55,734 nucleotides of DNA from Tissierellia bacterium (GTDB lineage: Bacteria; Bacillota; Clostridia; Tissierellales; Tissierellaceae). Position numbers and translations under genes: made by a program. Below are positions 46,621 through 54,254 of this stretch, in pieces (the stretch's first letter is position 1; every line of letters begins with the position of its first letter). Location of the stretch: contig JAQVYQ010000004.1 of assembly GCA_028708575.1 (NCBI GenBank), forward strand, positions 1 through 55,734. Reading direction: 5' to 3'. A model generated the notes under the pieces. That model worked only from the letters and a program-made list of their open reading frames with translations. It was not told the DNA's origin and ran no database searches.

Positions 46621-46998
46621 TTGAAAAAAATAAGTAGTTTAATTCAAAGTGGAGATTGGAAAGGTGAAAAACACGTACCTGTAATCCATGTAAAACAAAA
46701 TGAGGAAAATAAAGATCTAGTTGCAATAAAAGTTGTTATAGGAGAAGAAATTGCTCACCCTAATACCTTAGAACATCATATTGCTTGGATAAAGGTTTAT
46801 TTCCAACCAGAAGGAAGTAACTTCCCTGTTGAAGTTGGAACTTCTGAATTTAATGCTCACGGAGAACTAGGAGTATCTACAGAGTATGTAGCAAAATTCA
46901 AATTCAAAGCTGAAAAATCTGGTATACTATATGCTGTAAGTTATTGTAATATCCATGGTCTATGGGAAAACAGCCTTGAAATAACTGTAGCAGAATAG
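46621..46998 (+). CDS. superoxide reductase (class II, neelaredoxin type)
   Basis: A 125-residue non-haem iron enzyme reducing superoxide to hydrogen peroxide without making oxygen, typical of anaerobes. Iron ligands are visible with the expected spacing: Glu16 and His18 (GEKHVP), His46 and His52 (AHPNTLEHH), Cys109 and His112 (SYCNIHG). There is no N-terminal desulforedoxin domain, hence the one-iron class. The start is TTG with GGGGG ten bases upstream. The stop is followed immediately by the tyrS leader promoter. Confidence 0.93.
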   Translation: MKKISSLIQSGDWKGEKHVPVIHVKQNEENKDLVAIKVVIGEEIAHPNTLEHHIAWIKVYFQPEGSNFPVEVGTSEFNAHGELGVSTEYVAKFKFKAEKSGILYAVSYCNIHGLWENSLEITVAE

Positions 46999-47027
46999 TT
47001 GACATTTTTAGACTTTTATAATAATAT
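46999..47027 (+). promoter_or_regulatory. promoter of the tyrS T-box leader
   Basis: TTGACA (46999-47004), a 17-bp spacer and TAATAT (47022-47027). The -35 abuts the superoxide reductase stop codon. Confidence 0.5.
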
Positions 47028-47033
47028 ATCCTT

Positions 47034-47250
47034 AATTGAGTTAATAGTTGCGATTGGAAAAAGTAACAAAATAGTTTTGTTTCACAGAGATTAGACTATA
47101 GTGAGATGTCTATAACAATTATTTTGTGAATTACAATTCCTCAATAAAGAATCGCAAAGTCGCCACACTTTACGTGGGTAGAGGCTTTTAGCAAATTAAG
47201 GTGGTACCACGGGTTTTCTCTCGTCCTTTGGATGTGAGAAACCTTTTTTT
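47034..47250 (+). ncRNA. tyrosine T-box riboswitch leader
   Basis: A leader before tyrS with the T-box sequence AAGGTGGTACCACG (47198-47211), which pairs with the uncharged tRNA 3-prime end. Stem I is closed by GCGATT (about 47054) and AATCGC (about 47152). A UAC codon at 47132-47134 is the likely tyrosine specifier. A GGTTTTCTC..GAGAAACC hairpin with TTTTTTT (47212-47250) is the terminator. High uncharged tRNA-Tyr should allow read-through into tyrS. Confidence 0.93.
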
Positions 47251-47279
47251 GTTTATAAGAGTAATACAAGGAGGAGAAA

Positions 47280-48503
47280 ATGAGTAACATACTAACTGTT
47301 TTAGAAGAAAGAGGATATATTGATCAGGTAACTTTTGAAAATGAATTAAGAGAATTACTAGAAAAGGAAAAGGTAACATTTTATATTGGTTTTGATGCAA
47401 CTGCAGACAGCCTTACATTAGGCCATTTCCTACAAGTGATGGTAATGATGCATATGCAAAAAGCAGGGCACAGACCTATTGCCCTTCTTGGTGGAGGTAC
47501 AACAATGGTTGGTGACCCAACTGGAAGATCAGACATGAGGCAAGTACTAACAAAGGAAACAATCAACTACAATGCTGAAAAGTTTAGAGAACAATTAGGT
47601 AAGTTTATTGATTTTAGTGATGACAATGCACTATTAGAGAATAATGCAGATTGGCTCTTGGATTTGAATTTTGTTGATTTCATGAGAGAAGTAGGCGTTC
47701 ACTTCTCAGTAAACAAAATGCTTACAGAAGACGCCTATAAAACAAGGTTAGAACAAGGACTTACTTTTTTTGAGTTTAGCTATCAACTTATGCAATCCTA
47801 TGACTACCTACACCTATATAGAAAGCACAAGTGTAAACTTCAAGTAGGTGGTAGTGATCAATGGTCCAATATACTTGGTGGCTACGACTTAGTTAGAAAG
47901 CTTGAAAATGACAAAGTATACGCAATGACATTTAAACTTTTGACTACAGCAGAAGGTATTAAGATGGGGAAAACCCAAGCAGGAACAATTTGGCTTAACC
48001 CAGAAAAGACATCACCATATGAATTGTATCAATACATGAGAAATTGTGACGATAGAGATGTTGAAAAATTCTTAAGCTTACTAACCTTCTTATCTATGGA
48101 TGAAGTAAGAAGACTTGGAGCTCTAAAGGGAGCAGAAATTAATAAAGCTAAAGAAGTATTAGCTTTTGAGGTAACAAAGATAATTCATAACGAAGAAGAA
48201 GCAAAAAAAGCTCAAGAAGCTTCCAGAGCACTATTTGCTGATGGTGGTGACGAATCGGCTATACCATTTACTGAATTGGATAAAAAAGTATTTGAAGAAG
48301 GAATTGGAATTCTTGATTTACTGAAAGACCTAGGCCTTACAAAATCTAATGGAGAAGGTCGAAGACTCGTTGAACAAGGCGGGATTTCAATAGACGATGT
48401 TAAAATTGAAGCTATAGATAAAATGGTGACTTTAGATGATTTTAAAGGCAATAAGATATTAATAAGAAAAGGCAAAAAAGTATATCATCAAGTTAGAATC
48501 TAA
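47280..48503 (+). CDS. tyrS: tyrosyl-tRNA synthetase
   Basis: A 407-residue class I synthetase. The HIGH-like motif lies in DSLTLGHFLQ and the KMSKS-like motif is KMGKTQ; the tyrosine site includes SYQLMQSYDYLHLY and VGGSDQWSNI. A C-terminal S4 domain (about 340-407, TKSNGEGRRLVEQGGISIDD) binds the tRNA. The KMGKT form places it with the TyrZ-like branch rather than the KFGKT TyrS branch. The ATG follows AAGGAGGAG and the gene is controlled by the T-box leader. Confidence 0.96.
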   Translation: MSNILTVLEERGYIDQVTFENELRELLEKEKVTFYIGFDATADSLTLGHFLQVMVMMHMQKAGHRPIALLGGGTTMVGDPTGRSDMRQVLTKETINYNAEKFREQLGKFIDFSDDNALLENNADWLLDLNFVDFMREVGVHFSVNKMLTEDAYKTRLEQGLTFFEFSYQLMQSYDYLHLYRKHKCKLQVGGSDQWSNILGGYDLVRKLENDKVYAMTFKLLTTAEGIKMGKTQAGTIWLNPEKTSPYELYQYMRNCDDRDVEKFLSLLTFLSMDEVRRLGALKGAEINKAKEVLAFEVTKIIHNEEEAKKAQEASRALFADGGDESAIPFTELDKKVFEEGIGILDLLKDLGLTKSNGEGRRLVEQGGISIDDVKIEAIDKMVTLDDFKGNKILIRKGKKVYHQVRI

Positions 48504-48513
48504 TATAACAAAA

Positions 48514-48606
48514 AATTGTCATTCAGAGGCGTAGCCGAAGAATCTAGGGTTAATGCCCCAGATCCTTCGTTAGCAAGGTTAATATCGCGCGTCTCAGGAT
48601 GACAAT
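48514..48606. repeat. nested palindromic element between tyrS and the muramidase gene
   Basis: Outer arms ATTGTCATTCAGAG and CTCAGGATGACAAT enclose GAAGAATCTAGG and CCAGATCCTTCG. It is flanked by a plus-strand T-run (ATTTTTTATAA), so it can terminate both convergent genes. Confidence 0.7.
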
Positions 48607-48611
48607 ATTTT

Positions 48612-49376
48612 TTATAATTGATTATTATTGCTTATATGGAAATTAACTCTTCTCAAAACAAGAGCTAATTCTTCACGAGTGACTGGATCTTTTGGTCTTG
48701 TTCCGTCAAGAAAGCCTAAATCTACTGCCCATTTCCAAGCATCTCCTGACCACTCTGAAGTACTATGTCTAATATCATTTTTACTTAGAATACCTGTAAA
48801 ATATGATAATGGTTTATCACTTATAATCCTATTGAAGTCTAAATTACCACTATAGCCATCAAGTCTACCTAAAGATGTATATTGATGAATGTCACATTGA
48901 AAATGAGGTTTACTGTTAGCCCTTCCGTCATTTTTACCATAATGAGGTATCCAAATAGCATCTACTTCATCAAGTTTTAAATTTAAACTCGCATATAGCT
49001 GGTGTCCAATATAAACCCCTACCTTCTTAGCTCCTAATTCCCTTAATTTATTCACATAAGCATGAACTCCACTACGCATATCATCCATACTTCTCTCTTC
49101 TACATCCAAAAAATAAAAGGCTGGATTATGCTCTTTTGTTCTGCTATAATAATTCTTTGCCTCTACTTCCATATCATGCATTGAAATGCCTCTTACCCAA
49201 GCATAACTTGCAGTAGGCACACCTCTTCTTTGAAACTCCCTATGATGAGTCTGATAATATCTATCTATTAGATTACTACCATATTGGGTTCTAATAATTG
49301 CTAAATCAACTTGTTCAGATAATCTATCATAATCCATATGCTTAGGACACTGATGATGTGATATATCTATTATCAT
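48612..49376 (-). CDS. GH25 muramidase with C-terminal S-layer-homology-like segment
   Basis: 254 residues without a signal peptide. The GH25 lysozyme fold starts at IIDISHHQ (catalytic-face Asp4). AIIRTQYGS and the catalytic FYFLDVEE (about 91-98) follow, then GVYIGHQLY and DAIWIPHYG. The C-terminal segment SGDAWKWAVDLGFLDGTRPK resembles the tail found on phage endolysins of Firmicutes. No holin or phage gene is near. It may be a prophage remnant, a domesticated lysin or part of a gene-transfer or bacteriocin-like release function. The ATG follows GAGGAGG. Confidence 0.85.
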   Translation of the reverse strand: MIIDISHHQCPKHMDYDRLSEQVDLAIIRTQYGSNLIDRYYQTHHREFQRRGVPTASYAWVRGISMHDMEVEAKNYYSRTKEHNPAFYFLDVEERSMDDMRSGVHAYVNKLRELGAKKVGVYIGHQLYASLNLKLDEVDAIWIPHYGKNDGRANSKPHFQCDIHQYTSLGRLDGYSGNLDFNRIISDKPLSYFTGILSKNDIRHSTSEWSGDAWKWAVDLGFLDGTRPKDPVTREELALVLRRVNFHISNNNQL

Positions 49377-49483
49377 ATAAAAGCCTCCTCTTAAGTTTAA
49401 TTCATATATATAAAATCTTAAGAAGTTTTACTACTGTATTCTGAATTTTGGCTTATTTGAAAAACTTTTAACAAATTGCATCA

Positions 49484-49497
49484 ATTGTTTAAACAAT
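49484..49497. promoter_or_regulatory. palindrome upstream of the symporter promoter
   Basis: ATTGTTTAAACAAT is a perfect 14-bp dyad ending six bases before the -35 box. It is a plausible operator; the regulator is unknown. Confidence 0.35.
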
Positions 49498-49502
49498 CAG
49501 AA

Positions 49503-49530
49503 TTGACAAATTCTTATTAAAGTATATAAT
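49503..49530 (+). promoter_or_regulatory. sigma-A promoter of the symporter gene
   Basis: TTGACA (49503-49508), a 16-bp spacer and TATAAT (49525-49530), both consensus boxes. It lies about 45 bp before the GTG start. Confidence 0.7.
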
Positions 49531-49575
49531 TAATGTGAAGTAAATATTAAAACTAATATTTAAGGAGGGGTTAAA

Positions 49576-50859
49576 GTGACAAAAGAAGTAAAGAAGATGT
49601 CGTTTTCAGTAAAGGTTCTTGTGGGGTTACTAATTGGCGCTATTGTAGGTATTATTGTTTATTATATGCCAAGCGGTACTTTAAGAGACGCAATTTTACT
49701 TGATGGTATCTTCCAATTCGTAGGTCAAATTTTTCTAAGATCAATAATGATGTGCGTAGTACCTTTAGTATTCGTTTCTCTAGTAAACGGATCAGCTAGT
49801 ATGGGTGACGTCAAGAAATTAGGAAGAATTGGTGGTAAAACACTAGCGTTTTACTTAGCAACCACTGCAGTTGCAATCGTCATAGGACTTGCTATGGCAT
49901 TTATAATCAGTCCTGGTATAGGCTTAGATATGGGGGCTATTGATCAAGTAGAGTATGCCGCAAAGGAAGCTACACCAATAGCACAAGTACTTTATGAAAT
50001 GGTACCAAGAAATCCAATTCAAGCTTTAGCAGAAGGCAATATGCTTCAAATCATCGTATTTGCAATACTTACTGGTATAGCATTGACAATGATAGGTGAT
50101 AAGGGTAAAAAGGTACTGGCATTATTTGAAGAATTAAATGAATTAGTTTTGAAATTAGTTGCTATAGTAATGAAATTAGCTCCTATAGGAGTATTTGCAC
50201 TAGTAGCTAGAACATTTGGGCAACTAGGGGTTGAAGTAATAATTCCATTAGGTAAAAGTGTAATTGCAGTTTATATAGCCTTAGCTTTACACTTAATATT
50301 TGTATACGGTGGACTTCTAAGAGTACTTGGTGGAATGTCAATTGTTAGGTACATTAAAAAGCTTTATCCAGCAATGTTGATAGCATTTTCAACAGCTAGT
50401 AGTGCAGCTTCATTACCAGTAAATATGGATATTACTGTAAACAAGATAGGTGCTTCAAAGGATGTTTCAGCATTTTCTATTCCATTAGGTAGTACAATAA
50501 ATATGGATGGTACAGCTATATATCAAGGAGTTGCGGCAGTATTTATTGCACAGGCATATGGAATTGATGTAACACTTAATATGGCACTTATGATCGTACT
50601 TTCAGCTACATTGGCATCAATTGGTACAGCAGGAGTATCTGGTGCTGGCGCAATAATGCTTTCAATGGTATTAACAACAGTAGGTTTACCTATTGAAGGG
50701 GTAGGACTAATATTTGGTATAGACAGAATATATGATATGGGTAGAACTGCTATGAATATTACTGGAGACTCAGTTTGTACATCAATAATCTCAAAACAAG
50801 AAGGCGAATTTAACGAAGAAATTTGGAACACTGATTTTGCAAAAGAAACCGTTCAATAA
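49576..50859 (+). CDS. dicarboxylate/amino acid:cation symporter (DAACS family)
   Basis: A 427-residue membrane protein with eight helices and two re-entrant hairpins, like GltPh/GltT. HP1 is represented by STASSAASLPVNMDITV and the ion-binding motif by GSTINMDGTAIYQG (about 311-324). SATLASIGTAGVSGAGAIML is HP2 and RTAMNITGDSVCTSI the substrate-binding helix 8. The cation may be Na+ or H+. The neighbouring aspA makes aspartate or a C4-dicarboxylate the best substrate guess. The start is GTG after AAGGAGGGG. Confidence 0.92.
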   Translation: MTKEVKKMSFSVKVLVGLLIGAIVGIIVYYMPSGTLRDAILLDGIFQFVGQIFLRSIMMCVVPLVFVSLVNGSASMGDVKKLGRIGGKTLAFYLATTAVAIVIGLAMAFIISPGIGLDMGAIDQVEYAAKEATPIAQVLYEMVPRNPIQALAEGNMLQIIVFAILTGIALTMIGDKGKKVLALFEELNELVLKLVAIVMKLAPIGVFALVARTFGQLGVEVIIPLGKSVIAVYIALALHLIFVYGGLLRVLGGMSIVRYIKKLYPAMLIAFSTASSAASLPVNMDITVNKIGASKDVSAFSIPLGSTINMDGTAIYQGVAAVFIAQAYGIDVTLNMALMIVLSATLASIGTAGVSGAGAIMLSMVLTTVGLPIEGVGLIFGIDRIYDMGRTAMNITGDSVCTSIISKQEGEFNEEIWNTDFAKETVQ

Positions 50860-50866
50860 TTAGATG

Positions 50867-50889
50867 AAAGGAGGCTTATGGCCTCCTTT
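50867..50889 (+). terminator. terminator of the symporter gene
   Basis: AAAGGAGGC, short loop, GCCTCCTTT, eight bases after the stop. The T-run is very short. Confidence 0.55.
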
Positions 50890-50934
50890 AACCTTGAAAA
50901 GTAACAGGCAGTAGGTTGATAAAAAATAAACAAT

Positions 50935-50964
50935 ATAAGTTCCACAAGTGTTTGTGCGACTTAT
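50935..50964. promoter_or_regulatory. dyad overlapping the aspA -35 box
   Basis: ATAAGT..CACAA, GTG centre, TTGTG..ACTTAT: a 30-bp interrupted palindrome. The right half contains the -35 box, which suits a repressor or activator site. Confidence 0.5.
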
Positions 50965-50980
50965 TTATAGCTAATATAAA
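50952..50980 (+). promoter_or_regulatory. promoter of aspA
   Basis: TTGTGC (50952-50957), a 17-bp spacer and TATAAA (50975-50980). Confidence 0.5.
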
Positions 50981-51023
50981 TGGAAAAATATTTTAATTTT
51001 TAAAAAGGCAAAGGAGAATGACA

Positions 51024-52451
51024 ATGACAAATAGTAATGAAACATATAGAATCGAAAGAGATACAGTAGGTACATGTAACGTTCCTAAAGATGCATATTA
51101 CGGAGTTCATAGTATGAGAGCCTATGAAAACTTTCAAATAACAGGTAGAAAAATGGATCCAGAAATAATAAAGTCCATTGCGGAGATTAAAAAAGCCTGT
51201 GTTATTACAAATAATGAAGTTGGTTTAATTGATGAAAAAGTAAAAAATGCAATGGTCCAAGCTTGCGATGATGTAATTAATGGAGAATATCATGATCAAT
51301 TTATTGTAGATCCAATTCAAGGCGGGGCTGGCACTAGCCATAATATGGCTTCTAATGAAGTTATCGCTAACAGAGCAATAGAAATACTTGGCGGAGAATT
51401 AGGTGATTATAGTTTAGTTCACCCTAATGACCATGTTAACTATGGCCAATCTACTAATGACGTATTCCCAACATCAGGTAAAATCGCAACAATAAGACTT
51501 TTACAAGAAGCAAAGCAAAGATTGATTAATTTGTCAGAAGCTCTAGATAAAAAAGCGACAGAATTTGATGATTGTATTAAAATGGGAAGAACACAAATGC
51601 AAGATGCTATACCTATAAGACTAGGACAAGAATTTAATGCATACAACAGTGTTGTAAAAAGAGATATTGCTAGATTTGACAAAGCAATCGAAACCATGTC
51701 AGTCGTAAATTTAGGAGCAACTGCAATTGGGACAGGTTTAAATGCAGATGAAGATTATGTGAAGAAAGTAGTACCTAATCTTGCAAAGGTAACAGGTCTT
51801 GATTTAACACAAACACCAGATTTAATTGATGGTACTCAAAATCTAGATGGTTTTGTATATGTATCCTCAATCATAAAAACCTGTGCAGTATCTTTATCTA
51901 AAATGTCAAATGACTTAAGATTAATGTCATCTGGCCCAAGATGTGGATTCAAAGAAATAGATCTACCATCTAGACAAAATGGTTCATCCATTATGCCAGG
52001 TAAAGTAAATCCTGTAATTCCAGAGGTTGTATCACAAGTAGCTTTCAATATAATAGGAAATGATGTCACAATAACAATGGCAGCAGAAGGCGGACAATTA
52101 GAACTAAATGCTTTTGAACCAGTAATTTTCTACAATATGTTTGAATCTCTAAGAACATTAGCAGGAGCTATAGATACATTTATTGAACATTGTATCAATG
52201 GAATAACTGCAAATAAGGAAAGAATGGAAGATATGGTTAATAACAGTGTAGGAATTATAACTGCTTTAGTTCCACATATTGGTTATACAGAAGCTGCAAA
52301 AGTTGCTAAAGAAGCAATAAGTACTGGTAACTCTCTTAGAGAATTATTATTAGAAAAGAAAATAATTGATGAAGCTACTCTAGATAAAATATTAGAGCCT
52401 TTTGGAATGACAACTCCAGGTATTTCAGCTGAAGAATTGTTAAAAGCTTAG
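51024..52451 (+). CDS. aspA: aspartate ammonia-lyase
   Basis: A 475-residue tetrameric enzyme of the fumarase/aspartase superfamily that deaminates aspartate to fumarate and ammonia. VGTCNVPKDAYYGVHSMRA, VHPNDHVNYGQSTNDVFPT and the mobile catalytic loop GSSIMPGKVNP (about 320) are typical, and MGRTQMQDAIPI marks aspartase over fumarase. I use ATG 51024, seven bases after AAAGGAG; the ATG at 51018 is too close to it. It follows the symporter but has its own promoter and operator-like dyad. Confidence 0.95.
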   Translation: MTNSNETYRIERDTVGTCNVPKDAYYGVHSMRAYENFQITGRKMDPEIIKSIAEIKKACVITNNEVGLIDEKVKNAMVQACDDVINGEYHDQFIVDPIQGGAGTSHNMASNEVIANRAIEILGGELGDYSLVHPNDHVNYGQSTNDVFPTSGKIATIRLLQEAKQRLINLSEALDKKATEFDDCIKMGRTQMQDAIPIRLGQEFNAYNSVVKRDIARFDKAIETMSVVNLGATAIGTGLNADEDYVKKVVPNLAKVTGLDLTQTPDLIDGTQNLDGFVYVSSIIKTCAVSLSKMSNDLRLMSSGPRCGFKEIDLPSRQNGSSIMPGKVNPVIPEVVSQVAFNIIGNDVTITMAAEGGQLELNAFEPVIFYNMFESLRTLAGAIDTFIEHCINGITANKERMEDMVNNSVGIITALVPHIGYTEAAKVAKEAISTGNSLRELLLEKKIIDEATLDKILEPFGMTTPGISAEELLKA

Positions 52452-52480
52452 ACTTCAAAATATATAATAAATATTTAAAA

Positions 52481-52514
52481 GAAGGTTGAACAATATTGTT
52501 CAGCCTTCTTTTTT
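52481..52514. terminator. bidirectional terminator between aspA and the M20 gene
   Basis: GAAGG(T)TGAACAATATTGTTCA(G)CCTTC stem with a T-run on the plus side (TTTTTTA) and A-run on the left. It serves the convergent aspA and amidohydrolase genes. Confidence 0.8.
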
Positions 52515-53688
52515 ATGGTCTTTCAAAATCTTTTCTCATATTTTCAATTATACTATCATCATATAAAGATTTTAATATGTATGTAGCTATAATTTTGGAC
52601 CCCTTATCTATTGCCCATTTTGTTTTATCTGTTAATATACATTGTGCAAATTCTCGGGTATGAGTAGATACAGGCCTATCAGAAATAGAAATCGTTGGAT
52701 GCAATGCTGGACACTTGTAGCTTAAATTTCCAATATCTGATGAGCCAAGGGACTCAACAAGCCCTTTGTCCACTTCAACCCCAAGGTTCTCATAAATATC
52801 TTTAATAAGGCTATCAGAATATGGTGTAGGCCGTAAATCATCTAAAGATTTTGTTGCTTCTGATATTTTCACTCTTGTCTGTGTTGCTTTTGCACATCCC
52901 TCTGCTGCATCATGAGCCATTTTTACTACTTCATTTAAATAGTCCCTTTTCTTATACCTAAACCAATATTCACAAAAAGCATAATCAGAAATTATATTTG
53001 GTACCGAGCCACCATTCTTAATAGTTCCGTGAATTCTAGTTTCATCCCTTAATTGTTGACGCATCATATCAAGTGCGTGAATGAATAAAGTCATTCCATT
53101 TACAGCATTCCTACCATTCCAAGGAGATGCTGAAGCATGAGAAGGGCTTCCATAAAATTCAAAATTCAATGCATCTAAAGCTAGAATTTTGGAGCTAATT
53201 TGATTCTTATCAGACATATGAATCATAATTACATAGCTAAAATCATCAAATACACCTGAGCCAGCCATATCTACTTTAGCGCCATTAGCTTCCTCTCCTG
53301 GAGTTCCAAATAGATATATATTACCTTTTAGATATTCTTTATTCTTATGAAGTCCTAAGGCCGCTAAAAAGCTTAATGATCCACTAGCACTGTGCCCACA
53401 TGCATGTCCTATATCAGGAAGAGCATCATACTCTGCAAGAATACCTATTTTAATATCCGAATCTTTGTCTTCGTGAATAATGGCTTTAAAAGCAGTATCA
53501 AGTCCTAAAAACTTTTCCTCTACTTCTATTCCCTCATTTCTTAGCAATTCCAAATACTTTTCATAGGCAAGATATTCTTTATGTGAAAGTTCTGGGTTAT
53601 TAAATAGATACTTATTTAATTCAAAAGCTTTCCCTACCTGGGAATCAATACAACTATAAACCTTTTCTTTTAACTTGTTATATTCCAT
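52513..53688 (-). CDS. M20 family amidohydrolase (AbgB-like)
   Basis: 391 residues. The metal-binding core includes EYDALPDIGHACGHSASG (about 86-103) and GTPGEEANGAKVDM. The dimerisation lid follows (GSPSHASASPWNGRNAVNGM) and metal ligands recur near SSDIGNLSYKCPALHP. Relatives hydrolyse N-acyl amino acids or p-aminobenzoyl-glutamate; the substrate here is not known. The ATG follows AAAGGAATGG. It is separated from diaminopropionate ammonia-lyase by a dead transporter gene, so the three may once have been one catabolic cluster. Confidence 0.88.
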   Translation of the reverse strand: MEYNKLKEKVYSCIDSQVGKAFELNKYLFNNPELSHKEYLAYEKYLELLRNEGIEVEEKFLGLDTAFKAIIHEDKDSDIKIGILAEYDALPDIGHACGHSASGSLSFLAALGLHKNKEYLKGNIYLFGTPGEEANGAKVDMAGSGVFDDFSYVIMIHMSDKNQISSKILALDALNFEFYGSPSHASASPWNGRNAVNGMTLFIHALDMMRQQLRDETRIHGTIKNGGSVPNIISDYAFCEYWFRYKKRDYLNEVVKMAHDAAEGCAKATQTRVKISEATKSLDDLRPTPYSDSLIKDIYENLGVEVDKGLVESLGSSDIGNLSYKCPALHPTISISDRPVSTHTREFAQCILTDKTKWAIDKGSKIIATYILKSLYDDSIIENMRKDFERP

Positions 53689-53784
53689 ACGCCATTCCTT
53701 TCTTGTGTTAAAATATGCTCCCTGTATTGGGGTCAGCCTTGCCTGAGTTAGGGCTCAGGCTTGGATAATTCCCTTATTCATCTG

Positions 53785-54227
53785 CTATATGACTTCTTTT
53801 CTGTATTTTATTGATGTTTTATATGATGTTATACAACTTAGCATCATACCTATTGTAAATACTATCATAATTATCCAAGCAATCCTATATGAACCTGAAG
53901 TATCAAATATAAATGCTACAAATAATGAACCAAAAGTTAAACCAAGTTGGTTGGCACTATTTACAAACCCATATACTTCGATATGCCCACAAGAGAATAC
54001 AAAGATATTATAGTTGCAGCTATAACTGGACCGTGTAATTCTTCTAAGGCAGGTGGAAATTGTCCTAAGAATCCTGTATTTATTAATCCGTTAAATATCA
54101 TTCCTAAAGTTAACAAAATAAAAAATGATTATTTTAAAGCTTCAGCTATTGACACAGTTAAATCAAAGCTACTTGCCCCCTTGAAACCTTTTACCTCTTC
54201 ATCGGCGCCATATGGTTTTAAACCCAT
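53785..54227 (-). pseudogene. decayed MFS transporter (C-terminal half)
   Basis: Reading leftward from 54227, frame one gives MGLKPYGADEEVKGF, the typical central loop of MFS carriers, and runs to a TAA (about 54130). After it FFILLTLGMIFNGLINTGF and FPPALEELHGPVIAATIISLY read as TM7-8. A stop and frame change follow near 53968. The other frame gives GFVNSANQLGLTFGSLFVAF and GSYRIAWIIMIVFTIGMM (TM11-12) to a TAG at 53785. The N-terminal half is absent and TM9-10 appear deleted. The nearby plus-strand ORFs are its antisense. Confidence 0.8.
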
Positions 54228-54254
54228 ATAATATTTAAATTTTATTAATAATAT

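Noticed and set aside
48612..49376. Prophage call based on the endolysin-like gene
   Set aside because: Both flanks are ordinary chromosomal genes (tyrS and a symporter); no structural, holin, integrase or attachment sites seen.
53947..54231. 94-residue plus-strand ORF between the M20 gene and dpaL
   Set aside because: It is the antisense of the MFS pseudogene, whose translation on the minus strand is clearly protein-like.
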